Assembly (NCBI GenBank): GCA_036676295.1
Contig: JAKFDE010000030.1
Location: 136,072 to 200,071 of the forward strand
DNA length: 64,000 nt
Source: UBA4416 sp036676295
GTDB lineage: Bacteria; Bacteroidota; Bacteroidia; B-17B0; Aurantibacillaceae
Direction: 5' to 3'
A program made the position numbers and the translations under genes. Within the stretch, counting starts at the first letter, position 1. Each line of letters begins with the position of its first letter. The notes beneath the pieces are model-generated. The model saw only the letters and a list, made by a program, of their open reading frames with translations, had not been told where the DNA came from and made no database searches. This document shows positions 26,892-35,734 of the stretch, one piece after another.

Positions 26892-29462
26892 ATGAGCAGC
26901 GGAGAGAAAATTATCCCAATTAACATTGAAGAAGAAATGAAAACAGCTTACATCGATTATTCGATGTCGGTTATTGTATCGCGTGCATTGCCTGATGTGA
27001 GAGATGGTTTAAAACCTGTACATCGTCGTGTATTGTATGGAATGTTAGATTTAGGTGTATTACACAATCGTCCTTATAAAAAATCTGCCCGTATCGTGGG
27101 GGAGGTTTTAGGAAAGTACCATCCACATGGCGATGCTTCTGTTTATGATACGATGGTGCGTATGGCTCAGGAATGGAGCTTACGTTACATGTTGGTTGAC
27201 GGACAAGGTAACTATGGTTCTGTTGATGGTGATCCACCGGCGGCTATGCGTTATACGGAGGCTCGTTTTCGCAAGATCACAGAAGAAATGATTGCTGATA
27301 TCGAAAAAGATACAGTTGATTTCCGTCCAAACTTTGACGACTCTTTATCAGAGCCAACGGTAATGCCTTCGCGTATTCCTAATTTATTAATGAATGGTGC
27401 TTCTGGTATTGCTGTAGGTATGGCAACTAACATGGCTCCTCACAATTTAACAGAAGTTGTTAATGGCATATTAGCTTACATCGATGATAATAATATTGAC
27501 ATTGATGGTTTAATGAAACACATCAAAGCTCCTGATTTTCCTACAGGAGGAACTATTTATGGTTACGAAGGTGTTAAAGAAGCTTTCCACACCGGCCGTG
27601 GCCGTGTTGTAATGCGCGCTAAAGCAACTATTGAACCTGTTAATAACAGAGAACGAATTATTGTTACAGAAATTCCATTTCAGATCAACAAAGCTGAAAT
27701 GATCAAACGTCAGTGGGAATTATGTAATGAGAAAAAAATTGAAGGTATCACCGAAATTCGTGACGAAAGTAACCGTGAAGGGATGCGTATTGTTTATGAA
27801 TTACGTGCTGATGCCATTTCAAATGTTGTATTAAATAATTTATATAAATATTCTGCTTTACAAACTTCATTCTCAATCAATAACGTTGTGTTGGTAAAAG
27901 GTCGTCCTGAGATGTTGAATCTAAAAGATATGATTCATCACTTTGTTGATCACAGACATGATGTTGTTGTTAGAAGAACAAAATATGAATTAGCTCAAGC
28001 AGAAAAACGCGCACACATATTAGAAGGTTTATTGATCGCTCAAAAAAATATTGAAGAGGTTATTAAGATCATTCGTGAAAGCGAAAGCCCTGATGCTGCA
28101 AAAGATGAATTAATTACAAGATTCTCTTTATCTGAAATTCAGGCCCGTGCCATTTTAGATATGCGTTTACGTACATTAACCGGACTAGAGGTTGATAAAT
28201 TAAATGCAGAATATGATGAGTTAATGAAAAGCATCGCCTACTATAAAGATATTTTAAGTAATGAAACATTGCGTTATAAAATTATCCGTGATGAGTTAGT
28301 TGAGATCAAAGAAAAATATGGTGATGAACGTCGTTCTGAAATTGTTTATGCAGGTGACGATCTAAGAATTGAAGATATGATCGCTGATGAGAATGTAGTA
28401 ATTACTATTTCTCATTTAGGTTATATGAAACGTACTAACTTAGCTGAATACAGGGCTCAAAACCGTGGTGGACGCGGAAGTAAAGGAACGGCTACACGTG
28501 ATGAAGATTTTGTAGAACACATGTTCATTGCATCAACTCACAATTACATTTTATTATTTACTGAAAAAGGACAAGTATACTGGATCAGAGCATACGAAGT
28601 GCCAGAAGGAAATAAACAAAGTAAAGGACGTGCTATTCAAAATATTATTAGCATTGCTCCGGATGATAAAGTAAAAGCATTCATCAACATTAAAGATTTA
28701 ACTGACGAAGAATACATTAATAATAACTTCATTATTTTATGTACTAAAGATGGTATCATTAAAAAGACATCTGTAGAAGCGTATTCTCGTCCACGTGCAA
28801 ATGGTATTAATGCGATTACGATTCGTGAGGGAGATGTTTTATTAGAAGCTGCTTTAACTAACGGTAAAAACGAGATCATGCTTGCTACCAAATTAGGTAA
28901 GGTATGTCGTTTCCCTGAAGAAAAAGTAAGACCAATGGGACGTAATGCATCTGGTGTTATTGGTATTGATTTAAATGATGAAGAAGGTGGAAACAATGAA
29001 GTGATCGGTATGATCTGTATTGATAATCCTGAAACGAATGTATTAGTGGTATCTGAAAAAGGTTACGGTAAACGTTCGGATATTGATGAATACCGTATTA
29101 CCAACCGTGGTGGTAAAGGTGTTAAAACTATTAACATTACTGATAAAACAGGAACTTTAGTTGGCATTAAATCGGTAACAGATGCAAATGACTTAATGAT
29201 CATTACTAAAAACGGTATCACTATCCGTATGAATGTATCTGACTTACGTGTTATGGGACGTGCTACACAGGGTGTTCGTTTAATTAACATTCAGGATAAC
29301 GATAGCATTGCCGCTGTAACTAAAGTAGACCATGAAGATGATGTAGAAGAAGTGATCGAAGGTGCAAATCCTGAAAATCCAACTGCAGAAACAACAACAC
29401 CGGAAACTCCTACCGAAAATTATGGAAAAGAAGGTGACGATGCGTCTGATAAAGTAGAGTAA
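26892..29462 (+). CDS. gyrA: DNA gyrase subunit A
   Basis: The 856-residue protein has the GyrA start (IEEEMKTAYIDYSMSVIVSRA), PVHRRVLYGM, and the catalytic Tyr121 in AAMRYTEAR. The GyrA box QNRGGRG opens the C-terminal DNA-wrapping propeller, and an acidic tail ends the protein. GyrA with GyrB introduces negative supercoils. In the quinolone-determining region the sequence is HPHGDASVYDT, so the position of E. coli Ser83 is Ala82 while the Asp87 equivalent, Asp86, is kept. It is a single gene divergent from clpC. Confidence 0.97.
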   Translation: MSSGEKIIPINIEEEMKTAYIDYSMSVIVSRALPDVRDGLKPVHRRVLYGMLDLGVLHNRPYKKSARIVGEVLGKYHPHGDASVYDTMVRMAQEWSLRYMLVDGQGNYGSVDGDPPAAMRYTEARFRKITEEMIADIEKDTVDFRPNFDDSLSEPTVMPSRIPNLLMNGASGIAVGMATNMAPHNLTEVVNGILAYIDDNNIDIDGLMKHIKAPDFPTGGTIYGYEGVKEAFHTGRGRVVMRAKATIEPVNNRERIIVTEIPFQINKAEMIKRQWELCNEKKIEGITEIRDESNREGMRIVYELRADAISNVVLNNLYKYSALQTSFSINNVVLVKGRPEMLNLKDMIHHFVDHRHDVVVRRTKYELAQAEKRAHILEGLLIAQKNIEEVIKIIRESESPDAAKDELITRFSLSEIQARAILDMRLRTLTGLEVDKLNAEYDELMKSIAYYKDILSNETLRYKIIRDELVEIKEKYGDERRSEIVYAGDDLRIEDMIADENVVITISHLGYMKRTNLAEYRAQNRGGRGSKGTATRDEDFVEHMFIASTHNYILLFTEKGQVYWIRAYEVPEGNKQSKGRAIQNIISIAPDDKVKAFINIKDLTDEEYINNNFIILCTKDGIIKKTSVEAYSRPRANGINAITIREGDVLLEAALTNGKNEIMLATKLGKVCRFPEEKVRPMGRNASGVIGIDLNDEEGGNNEVIGMICIDNPETNVLVVSEKGYGKRSDIDEYRITNRGGKGVKTINITDKTGTLVGIKSVTDANDLMIITKNGITIRMNVSDLRVMGRATQGVRLINIQDNDSIAAVTKVDHEDDVEEVIEGANPENPTAETTTPETPTENYGKEGDDASDKVE

Positions 29463-29472
29463 TTAGATAAAG

Positions 29473-29526
29473 GATAAATGATACAAGATTAAAGACAAAC
29501 AAATCTTTTATCCTGAATCATTTATC
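29473..29526. repeat. imperfect inverted repeat after gyrA
   Basis: GATAAATGAT (29473-29482) and ATCATTTATC (29517-29526) form perfect 10-bp arms, and part of the sequence between them can also pair. It lies in the 140-bp gap between gyrA and the TPR gene and may end gyrA transcripts, though there is no clean T-run. Confidence 0.45.
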
Positions 29527-29604
29527 TTGAATCTGTTCTTAATAAACGTTAAAACCAAAAAACTGGAACTCTATTTGAAACACTAAAGCAAACACTAAAT
29601 GTAT

Positions 29605-30960
29605 ATGAAAAAAACAATCCAAATATTAGCCTTAGCAACATTGCCAATGTTAGGCTTTGCACAAAAAACAAAAGTTCAAAATGCCTGGAGAGCTTTAAAT
29701 GATTACGAATCTACATTAAAAGATAAACCGGATTATTCCTATTTAGTTAAAGCGCAGGAAAATATTGACCTGGCTTTAGCACACGAGGATACTAAGAATC
29801 AAGCAAAAACATATGCTTACTTATGTCGTATTAAGTACAATATGTACCAATACAGTTTAAAACAAAAACAAAAAGAATTAGAACCAACCATGCCGGATAA
29901 AAATTCTCGCATTGAGGCATCTTATGGCTTAACTCCCTTAACTGATTTTGAAGCAGCAGGAAATGCATTAGATAAGATCAAAGAAATGGATCCTAAATAT
30001 TTTGATAATATTATGGAAGTAATGAAAGGTGGAGTGATGCCAAGTGATGATGACTTGAAATTAAGCGTTGTAGCCGGTCAGTTAAAATTAGAATCATCTA
30101 ACATTGCCGTAGGAAAATACAAAGCAAAGCAATTTGATACATCAGCAGATTATTTTTATAAATCAGCGGTATTAAATTCTTTAATGACCGGAAAAAAAGA
30201 TACATCTGGTTTTTATAACGCGTGTATCTCTGCTCAAAAAGCAAAAAATCCTACTAAAATGTTTGATTACAATAAAAAGATGATCGATCAAAAAATTGCA
30301 TCACCTTATAACTATCAAACAATTTATGATGCCAAGTTAATGTTAAAAGATACGATTACTGCAATGGAATATTTAAAAGCAGGTCGTAAAGCATTTCCTA
30401 ATGATGTGTATTTGATGAACCGCGAAACGGAAATTTTCTTACAAAAAGGGCAACAAGAAAAAGCGTTGGCTAACTTAAAAGCCGCTATTGAAAAAGAACC
30501 AACTAATCCTCAATTACAATTAGTATTAGGTAACGTTTACGATAATTTAGCCAATCCAAGAGGAAAAAGCGGTAAAGACACAACTAAACCGGCTGATTTT
30601 GACACCTTGGTAGCTAAAGCAGCAATACATTATCAAAAAGCCATTGATCTAAAACCAACTAATCAAGAAAGTTATTTCAACGCCTTATATAACTTAGGTG
30701 CATTATATAATAACTACGGTGGTACATTATATAATAAGTCTATGGAGAAATCAACCATTACTGATCTGGCTAAAAAACAAAAAGAATACGAAGCTAAAAG
30801 TAATGAGTATTACAAAAAAGCGATCCCTTATTTAGAGCAAGCTTTATCCGTAAAAACAGATGACAAAGCAACCATGTCCGCCTTAAGAAAACTATATTAC
30901 CTAACCGGTAATGAAGTGAAGGGAAAAGAAATGGGTGATAAATTAAAAGGAGGGAAATAG
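29605..30960 (+). CDS. exported tetratricopeptide-repeat protein
   Basis: Two ATGs two codons apart are possible starts (29599 and 29605); the second gives the more typical signal peptide MKKTIQILALATLPMLGFAQ. The mature protein of about 430 residues is helical with TPR-like repeats. The clearest ones lie around residues 255-300 (NDVYLMNRETEIFLQKGQ and KALANLKAAIEKEPTNPQ) and near the C-terminus (YYKKAIPYLEQALSVKTDD). It is likely periplasmic and scaffold-like; no specific function can be assigned. It is transcribed alone and followed by a strong terminator. Confidence 0.82.
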   Translation: MKKTIQILALATLPMLGFAQKTKVQNAWRALNDYESTLKDKPDYSYLVKAQENIDLALAHEDTKNQAKTYAYLCRIKYNMYQYSLKQKQKELEPTMPDKNSRIEASYGLTPLTDFEAAGNALDKIKEMDPKYFDNIMEVMKGGVMPSDDDLKLSVVAGQLKLESSNIAVGKYKAKQFDTSADYFYKSAVLNSLMTGKKDTSGFYNACISAQKAKNPTKMFDYNKKMIDQKIASPYNYQTIYDAKLMLKDTITAMEYLKAGRKAFPNDVYLMNRETEIFLQKGQQEKALANLKAAIEKEPTNPQLQLVLGNVYDNLANPRGKSGKDTTKPADFDTLVAKAAIHYQKAIDLKPTNQESYFNALYNLGALYNNYGGTLYNKSMEKSTITDLAKKQKEYEAKSNEYYKKAIPYLEQALSVKTDDKATMSALRKLYYLTGNEVKGKEMGDKLKGGK

Positions 30961-30977
30961 TTATTGTTAAAAGTTAA

Positions 30978-31014
30978 AAGCCCCATCTGTTAAAATACAG
31001 ATGGGGCTTTTTTT
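30978..31014 (+). terminator. intrinsic terminator after the TPR gene
   Basis: A 13-bp stem, AAGCCCCATCTGT / ACAGATGGGGCTT (30978-30990 with 30997-31009), has a 6-nt loop followed by a T-run. Confidence 0.94.
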
Positions 31015-31076
31015 TGCCGCTCATAATAATCCTATTTTCTCCCAAAAAAACTCCTTTTTTAAACCACTTTATTGGT

Positions 31077-31084
31077 TAAATTTG
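31077..31084 (+). promoter_or_regulatory. candidate -7 promoter box of the TonB receptor operon
   Basis: TAAATTTG is an exact TAnnTTTG match ending 20 nt before ATG 31105. A T-rich stretch, not an exact TTTG, lies at the -33 distance. Confidence 0.5.
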
Positions 31085-31104
31085 CTTTCCACTAAAATAA
31101 AAAT

Positions 31105-33441
31105 ATGACACGTACATTTTATACATTTTGCTTTTTATTATTAACGGTTATTGGCTTTTCTCAGCATGCTACCATCAGAGGATTTGTTTACAATAAAGCT
31201 AACGGTGAGCCGGTTGCTTTTTCTAATGTTTATATAAAAGGATCTACTAACGGAACATCAACCGATCTAAACGGTTTTTTCACTATCAGTAAAGTAAATC
31301 CTGGGTCATATACTCTAATGGTTACAAACCTTGAATTTGACACTATTTCGCAAGACGTAACGTTAAAAGCAGGCGAAATTTTAAATAAAAAATTCTTTGC
31401 AGAAAAAGGTGGAGTAATATTAAACACAGTTGATGTAACAGCTGACCAATTAGAAAAAATAGAAACACCTAATGTTGGTGTACAAAAAATTGATCCGGTT
31501 GCTATTAATAAATTACCAAGTGTTGGTGAACCCGATCTGGCACAGTATTTACAAGTATTACCGGGCGTGGTATTTACAGGTGATCAAGGTGGTCAATTAT
31601 ACATTCGCGGTGGTTTACCAATTCAAAATAAAGTATTGTTAGATGGTATGGTAATTTATAACCCATTCCATTCTATCGGTTTATTCTCTGTGTTTGATAA
31701 TGAAATTATGCGTAGCGCTGATGTGTATAGTGCCGGTTTTGGAGCAGAATATGGAGGAAGAACGTCTTCAATTATGGATATTACTACTCGTGATGGAAAC
31801 AAAAAACGCTTATCAGGAAAAGTATCAGCATCTACATTTGGAGCTAAATTAACCTTAGAAGGACCTTTGAAAAAATTAAAGGAAGATGGAAAAGGTAGTT
31901 CATCATTCTTATTATCAGCAAAAACATCTTATTTACCTCAAACTTCAAAAATCATTTATCCTTATGCTAACAAAGATGGTTTACCATTTTATTATACTGA
32001 CCTTTATGGAAAGGTATCTTTTAGCGGAAATAACGGTAGTAAAGTAAACTTATTCGGTTATAACTTTACGGATAAAGTAATATATAAAGACCTGGCAAAA
32101 TTCAATTGGGCTTCATTAGGTGGTGGAACCAATTTCATTTTAATTCCTCAAAATTCCAGCTTATTGATTGAAGGTAATTTTGCTTATTCTCAATATAAAA
32201 TCAATTACGAAGGATCGACTGATGCTGACAGAAAATCAAGTTCTGTAGGAGGATTTAACGGTGGATTTAATTTCTTAAAATATTTTGGACGTAACGAATT
32301 TAAATATGGTTTTGAGTTAGTAGGAACAAACACTTCTTATGATCTGACAAATCCAAACTTTGCTAAAATTAATTATAGTAAAAACTCAATGGAATTGGGT
32401 GCACACATGAAATTCAGATGGTTAGATAAAAAGAAATGGATCGTATTAGAACCAAGTTTCCGTATACAATACTATGCTACATTTAACAACCTTTCACCTG
32501 AGCCACGTTTACAAGGTAAGATCAACATCACCAAAAAAATTCGTATGAAATTTGCCGGTGGTTTATACAGCCAAAGTTTAATGAGTGCCAGCTCTGATAG
32601 AGATGTTGTGAATTTGTTCTACGGATTTATCAATGGTCCTGAAAATTTACCAAAAGAGTACAAGGATAAAAACAACGAAACTGTTGCTGTGAAAGGTGTC
32701 ATTCAAAAATCTCGTCACTTGGTTGGAGGTTTTGAAATTGACATCTTCAAAAATTTAGAAATTCAAATTGAAGCTTACCAAAAATATTTCACACAATTAG
32801 CAAGTGTTAACCGCGATAAATTGTTTGATGATACCGAAGAGAACAAGGACAAATTGGATGCTAATAAAAAAGATTTCATCATGGAGCAGGGGGAAGCTAA
32901 AGGTTTAGACTTTACTGCTAAATACGAAAGAAACCGTTTCTACTTTTGGGCTGTATATTCTTTAACATTTAATGATAGATATACAGGAAACACAGCCAGT
33001 GGCGATGTGTACAAATACGCTCCGATTTTTGACAGAAGACACAATGTGAATTTAGTGGGAACTTATGCTTTTGGAAAAAAACGTAATTTAGAATTAAGCG
33101 TTCGTTGGAATTTTGGTTCCGGTTTCCCATTCACACCAACTCAAGGTTATTATCCTCAAGTTGATTTCGGAAACAACTTTAATTATGATTACACGACAGC
33201 TAATGCTAATTTAGGTTACGTTCCGGGCGACTATAACTCTCGCCGTTTACCTGATTACCACCGATTAGATGTAAGCTTAAAATGGAACTATGCAATCTCT
33301 GAACGCATGAAATTAGAAATTAACTTAGGCGCAACTAATGCTTATAATCGTGAAAACATTTTCTATTACGATCGTGTAAGAAACAAACGTGTAAATCAAT
33401 TACCGATCTTACCTAATTTAAACATGAGTCTTAAGTTTTAA
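31105..33441 (+). CDS. TonB-dependent receptor with carboxypeptidase-like N-terminal domain
   Basis: The 778-residue protein has a signal peptide (MTRTFYTFCFLLLTVIGFSQ). A carboxypeptidase-regulatory-like domain follows (TIRGFVYNKANGEPVAFSNV and STDLNGFFTISKV), then a plug domain with YLQVLPGV, GGQLYIRGG and QNKVLLDGMVIYNP. A 22-strand-type barrel completes it, ending in a typical aromatic terminal strand (LNMSLKF). Such receptors import large ligands across the outer membrane using TonB energy. The gene is followed after 1 nt by cobalamin adenosyltransferase, so a corrinoid ligand is conceivable, but no SusD partner or BtuB-type signature is present and the substrate stays open. Confidence 0.92.
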   Translation: MTRTFYTFCFLLLTVIGFSQHATIRGFVYNKANGEPVAFSNVYIKGSTNGTSTDLNGFFTISKVNPGSYTLMVTNLEFDTISQDVTLKAGEILNKKFFAEKGGVILNTVDVTADQLEKIETPNVGVQKIDPVAINKLPSVGEPDLAQYLQVLPGVVFTGDQGGQLYIRGGLPIQNKVLLDGMVIYNPFHSIGLFSVFDNEIMRSADVYSAGFGAEYGGRTSSIMDITTRDGNKKRLSGKVSASTFGAKLTLEGPLKKLKEDGKGSSSFLLSAKTSYLPQTSKIIYPYANKDGLPFYYTDLYGKVSFSGNNGSKVNLFGYNFTDKVIYKDLAKFNWASLGGGTNFILIPQNSSLLIEGNFAYSQYKINYEGSTDADRKSSSVGGFNGGFNFLKYFGRNEFKYGFELVGTNTSYDLTNPNFAKINYSKNSMELGAHMKFRWLDKKKWIVLEPSFRIQYYATFNNLSPEPRLQGKINITKKIRMKFAGGLYSQSLMSASSDRDVVNLFYGFINGPENLPKEYKDKNNETVAVKGVIQKSRHLVGGFEIDIFKNLEIQIEAYQKYFTQLASVNRDKLFDDTEENKDKLDANKKDFIMEQGEAKGLDFTAKYERNRFYFWAVYSLTFNDRYTGNTASGDVYKYAPIFDRRHNVNLVGTYAFGKKRNLELSVRWNFGSGFPFTPTQGYYPQVDFGNNFNYDYTTANANLGYVPGDYNSRRLPDYHRLDVSLKWNYAISERMKLEINLGATNAYNRENIFYYDRVRNKRVNQLPILPNLNMSLKF

Positions 33442-33442
33442 T

Positions 33443-33997
33443 ATGGCTTTTAAGATCTATACCAAAACAGGCGATAAAGGACAAACCTCTTTAATAGGTG
33501 GCACACGTGTTCCTAAATTTGATATTCGTATAGAAGCTTATGGTACTGTGGATGAGCTAAACTCAAACATTGGGTTAATAAGAGATCAGGAAATTGATAC
33601 TCACTCTAAAGAAATATTAATTGAAATTCAAGACAGGTTATTTACCATTGGTTCTTTATTAGCAGAAGATGTTAAGAAGAACAAAATGACCTTACCTCAA
33701 ATTTCTGAAACCGATATTCAATTATTGGAAAAAGAAATTGATAAAATGAATGAGACTTTACCTGAAATGAAGTCGTTTGTTTTACCGGGCGGGCATACAA
33801 CTATCTCTTTTTGTCACGTAGCTCGTTGCGTATGCCGCCGGGCTGAACGCTGTGTGTTAAGATTGAATGAAGAACAACCCGTGAACGAATTAGTGTATAA
33901 ATACTTGAATCGTTTATCAGATTATTTATTTGTGTTATCGCGCAAGTTTACCCAAGATCTAAAAGCAACTGAAACTCCCTGGAAACCTAGATTATAA
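33443..33997 (+). CDS. cob(I)alamin adenosyltransferase, PduO type
   Basis: The 184-residue protein has the PduO N-terminal signature (KIYTKTGDKGQTSLIGGTRV), GTVDELNSNIGL, and the C-terminal FVLPGGHTTISFCHVARCVC, RRAERCVLRL and YLNRLSDYLFVLSR. These include the conserved ATP-binding Arg and the NRLSD helix. The enzyme transfers the adenosyl group of ATP to reduced corrinoids. It lies 1 nt after the TonB receptor and overlaps the thioesterase gene by 1 nt (TAATG), so the three are co-transcribed. Confidence 0.95.
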   Translation: MAFKIYTKTGDKGQTSLIGGTRVPKFDIRIEAYGTVDELNSNIGLIRDQEIDTHSKEILIEIQDRLFTIGSLLAEDVKKNKMTLPQISETDIQLLEKEIDKMNETLPEMKSFVLPGGHTTISFCHVARCVCRRAERCVLRLNEEQPVNELVYKYLNRLSDYLFVLSRKFTQDLKATETPWKPRL

Positions 33998-34401
33998 TGG
34001 CTTCTCCTAATGAAATAGTAAATCAAATGATGGACAAAGACTATTTCAGTCAGTGGTTAGGAATTACTGTTTTAGAAGTAGGGGAGGGCGCCTGTAAATT
34101 GCAAATGACCGTTAGAAAAGAAATGCTCAACGGCTTTGGCATTGCTCATGGCGGTATTACATACTCTTTAGCTGATAGTGCCCTGGCTTTTGCTTCTAAT
34201 TCTCATGGACAAAAATCTGTTTCTGTAGAAACCTCCATATCTCATACTCAATCCTTAAAAGAAGGAGATACTATTATAGCAGAAGCTAAGGAAGAACATT
34301 GTTCCAATAAAATAGCGGTTTATTCCATAAAAGTGTCAAGAGAAGGAGAAACGGTGGCTTTATTCAAGGGCACAGTTTATCGCACATCTAAAACCTGGTA
34401 A
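33997..34401 (+). CDS. paaI: PaaI-type hotdog-fold thioesterase
   Basis: The 134-residue protein is a hotdog thioesterase: GACKLQMTVRKEMLNGFGIA, the HGGITYSLADSALAFASNSH helix with the catalytic Asp region, and SVETSISHTQSLKEGDTI. The closest characterised group is PaaI, which hydrolyses ring-hydroxylated phenylacetyl-CoA to rescue CoA from dead-end products. It is about 16 kb from paaABCD but could still support that pathway. It is coupled to the adenosyltransferase gene by a 1-nt overlap. Confidence 0.85.
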   Translation: MASPNEIVNQMMDKDYFSQWLGITVLEVGEGACKLQMTVRKEMLNGFGIAHGGITYSLADSALAFASNSHGQKSVSVETSISHTQSLKEGDTIIAEAKEEHCSNKIAVYSIKVSREGETVALFKGTVYRTSKTW

Positions 34402-34418
34402 AAATTTTCACTTTTTTT

Positions 34419-34426
34419 TAAATTTG
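34419..34426 (+). promoter_or_regulatory. candidate -7 promoter box of the His/Arg-rich protein gene
   Basis: TAAATTTG is an exact TAnnTTTG match 56 nt before ATG 34483, which begins a separate short transcription unit. Confidence 0.45.
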
Positions 34427-34482
34427 CTATTAAACTTTCTTTAAAAGTTAAAGTCTAAATTTATAATCAAATTAAAGAAATC

Positions 34483-34956
34483 ATGAAAACGATCAAAACA
34501 GGCTTTTTGCTCATTATTGCATTTTTAATGTTGGCTTCATTAAGCTTTGCGCAGGGCAGACATGGCGGCAAATCGGGCGGACACAGACATCGTGGAAACC
34601 CTACCAAAGTAGTTGTTAAACCGCATCGTCATGCTCCAAATAAAAGAGTAGTGGTGAGAAGCACTTACAGACCTGCTAAAATGGTAGTTTATCATCCACA
34701 TTGGGGGCCAAATTATAATTTTCACCGCCGTTGGGTTTATTTTCCTAGACATAATTTTTACTGGGATAACTGGAGACAATGCTATTTCTTTTGGAATGGT
34801 GCCATTTGGGTAAACCAGTTAACACCACCGCCGGTTGTGGTAAACATTTCAACAGAAAAACATTATGAACTAAAGGAAAATGAGGATGATGTGGACGATG
34901 TTTACAAAACCAATGAAACCCATAAAACCGAATTAAAGCCGGATACTATTAAATAA
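34483..34956 (+). CDS. exported His/Arg/Trp-rich protein, unknown function
   Basis: The 157-residue protein has a signal peptide (MKTIKTGFLLIIAFLMLASLSFA). A basic low-complexity stretch follows (GRHGGKSGGHRHRG), then an aromatic segment rich in His, Trp, Tyr and Asn around residues 70-110 (HPHWGPNYNFHRRWVYFP). The tail is acidic and Thr-rich (ENEDDVDDV). The His-rich part could bind metal ions, but that is only inferred from composition. No family is recognised. It lies alone between the PaaI gene and rplS. Confidence 0.7.
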   Translation: MKTIKTGFLLIIAFLMLASLSFAQGRHGGKSGGHRHRGNPTKVVVKPHRHAPNKRVVVRSTYRPAKMVVYHPHWGPNYNFHRRWVYFPRHNFYWDNWRQCYFFWNGAIWVNQLTPPPVVVNISTEKHYELKENEDDVDDVYKTNETHKTELKPDTIK

Positions 34957-34998
34957 AAGGGTTATTTTTAGGGTAAAACACGGAAAATTATTTATTTA

Positions 34999-35029
34999 TT
35001 TGATAATTACCGGAAAATGACTACATTTG
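34999..35029 (+). promoter_or_regulatory. consensus promoter of rplS
   Basis: TTTG (34999-35002), 19 nt, then TACATTTG (35022-35029) is an exact fit to the Bacteroidota TTTG-N19-21-TAnnTTTG consensus. Transcription should begin near 35033, giving a leader of about 70 nt. Confidence 0.85.
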
Positions 35030-35037
35030 CCCTCCAC

Positions 35038-35077
35038 TTTTTAGCCGCTGGTTGCACGGTGCAGCGAATGCTAAAAA
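35038..35077 (+). promoter_or_regulatory. structured rplS leader, candidate L19 autoregulatory element
   Basis: The outer stem TTTTTAGC / GCTAAAAA (35038-35045 with 35070-35077) encloses the inner stem CGCTG / CAGCG (35046-35050 with 35062-35066), with a 3-nt bulge and a G/C-rich loop. It begins about 5 nt after the predicted transcription start and ends 25 nt before ATG 35103. L19 leaders with autogenous control are described, including a Flavobacteria type; I cannot verify the family match here. Confidence 0.65.
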
Positions 35078-35102
35078 TGATAAATATTTTAAATAAGAAA
35101 CA

Positions 35103-35471
35103 ATGAGTTTATTATTAGATTACGTAAAAAAACAATTAAGCGCAGAAGTTGCTCATCCAAAGTTCAAAGCTGGTGATACTATTACAGTTCACTACAAAAT
35201 TAAAGAGGGTGAAAAAGAGCGTATTCAGCAATTTTCAGGTGTAGTTATTCAACGTAAAAATGAACCGGCAACGGCATCTTTTACAGTTCGTAAAATTTCT
35301 AATGGTGTTGGTGTAGAGCGTATTTTCCCTGTATCATCTCCATTTATCGATAAGATCGAATTAAATAAAGTTGGTATCGTTCGTAGAGCAAAATTATACT
35401 ATATCCGTACTCGTACTGGTAAAGCTGCTCGTATCCGCGAAAAAATCGTTAAAAAACAAGTTCAAGCATAA
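35103..35471 (+). CDS. rplS: 50S ribosomal protein L19 (bL19)
   Basis: The 122-residue protein is a full-length L19: HPKFKAGDTITVHYKIKEGE, RIQQFSGVVIQRKNEPATAS, FTVRKISNGVGVERIFPVSSP and YYIRTRTGKAARIREK. L19 lies at the subunit interface of the ribosome. It is transcribed alone from a consensus promoter through a structured leader and is followed by a strong terminator, consistent with independent self-control. Confidence 0.97.
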   Translation: MSLLLDYVKKQLSAEVAHPKFKAGDTITVHYKIKEGEKERIQQFSGVVIQRKNEPATASFTVRKISNGVGVERIFPVSSPFIDKIELNKVGIVRRAKLYYIRTRTGKAARIREKIVKKQVQA

Positions 35472-35487
35472 TACTAATTATATTATT

Positions 35488-35520
35488 AAAAAGCCTTCAC
35501 TAAACAGTGAAGGCTTTTTT
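35488..35520 (+). terminator. intrinsic terminator after rplS
   Basis: The stem AAAAGCCTTCACT / AGTGAAGGCTTTT (within 35488-35519) has a 4-nt loop and a T-run. Confidence 0.94.
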
Positions 35521-35560
35521 GTTTTATAGAAGTTACTTGGTAGGTTATGTTAGAACTTAT

Positions 35561-35734
35561 TTATCTTTTTTCGGCATGACTACCGGATGGACACATTGCA
35601 TTAGCTTTGTTTTGAGAAGATGCTCTAACTTCTCCTATTTCGTTGTCGTATGTATCTTTACAAACATACGTTTTATTACATGAGGTTATTAAAGCGCATG
35701 TAATCACAATAATTAAAAAAAATTTCGTTTTCAT
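35561..35734 (-). CDS. small lipoprotein (57 residues), unknown function
   Basis: This short gene runs from ATG 35734 to TAA 35561. The protein begins with a lipoprotein signal (MKTKFFLIIVITCALITS, then Cys19), and the mature part starts CNKTYVCKDTYDNE and includes one further Cys near residue 48. The layout resembles the 71-residue lipoprotein at 14901 (Cys-x-Lys-x-Tyr-x-Cys start), suggesting a shared small-lipoprotein family. It lies downstream of the 169-residue lipoprotein gene on the same strand, separated by 164 nt that hold a GC-rich palindromic patch. No function can be assigned. Confidence 0.7.
   Translation of the reverse strand: MKTKFFLIIVITCALITSCNKTYVCKDTYDNEIGEVRASSQNKANAMCPSGSHAEKR

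Noticed and set aside
34483..34956. Possible ribosomal or nucleic-acid-binding role for the His/Arg-rich protein
   Set aside because: It has an N-terminal signal peptide, so the basic region is most likely outside the cytoplasm.
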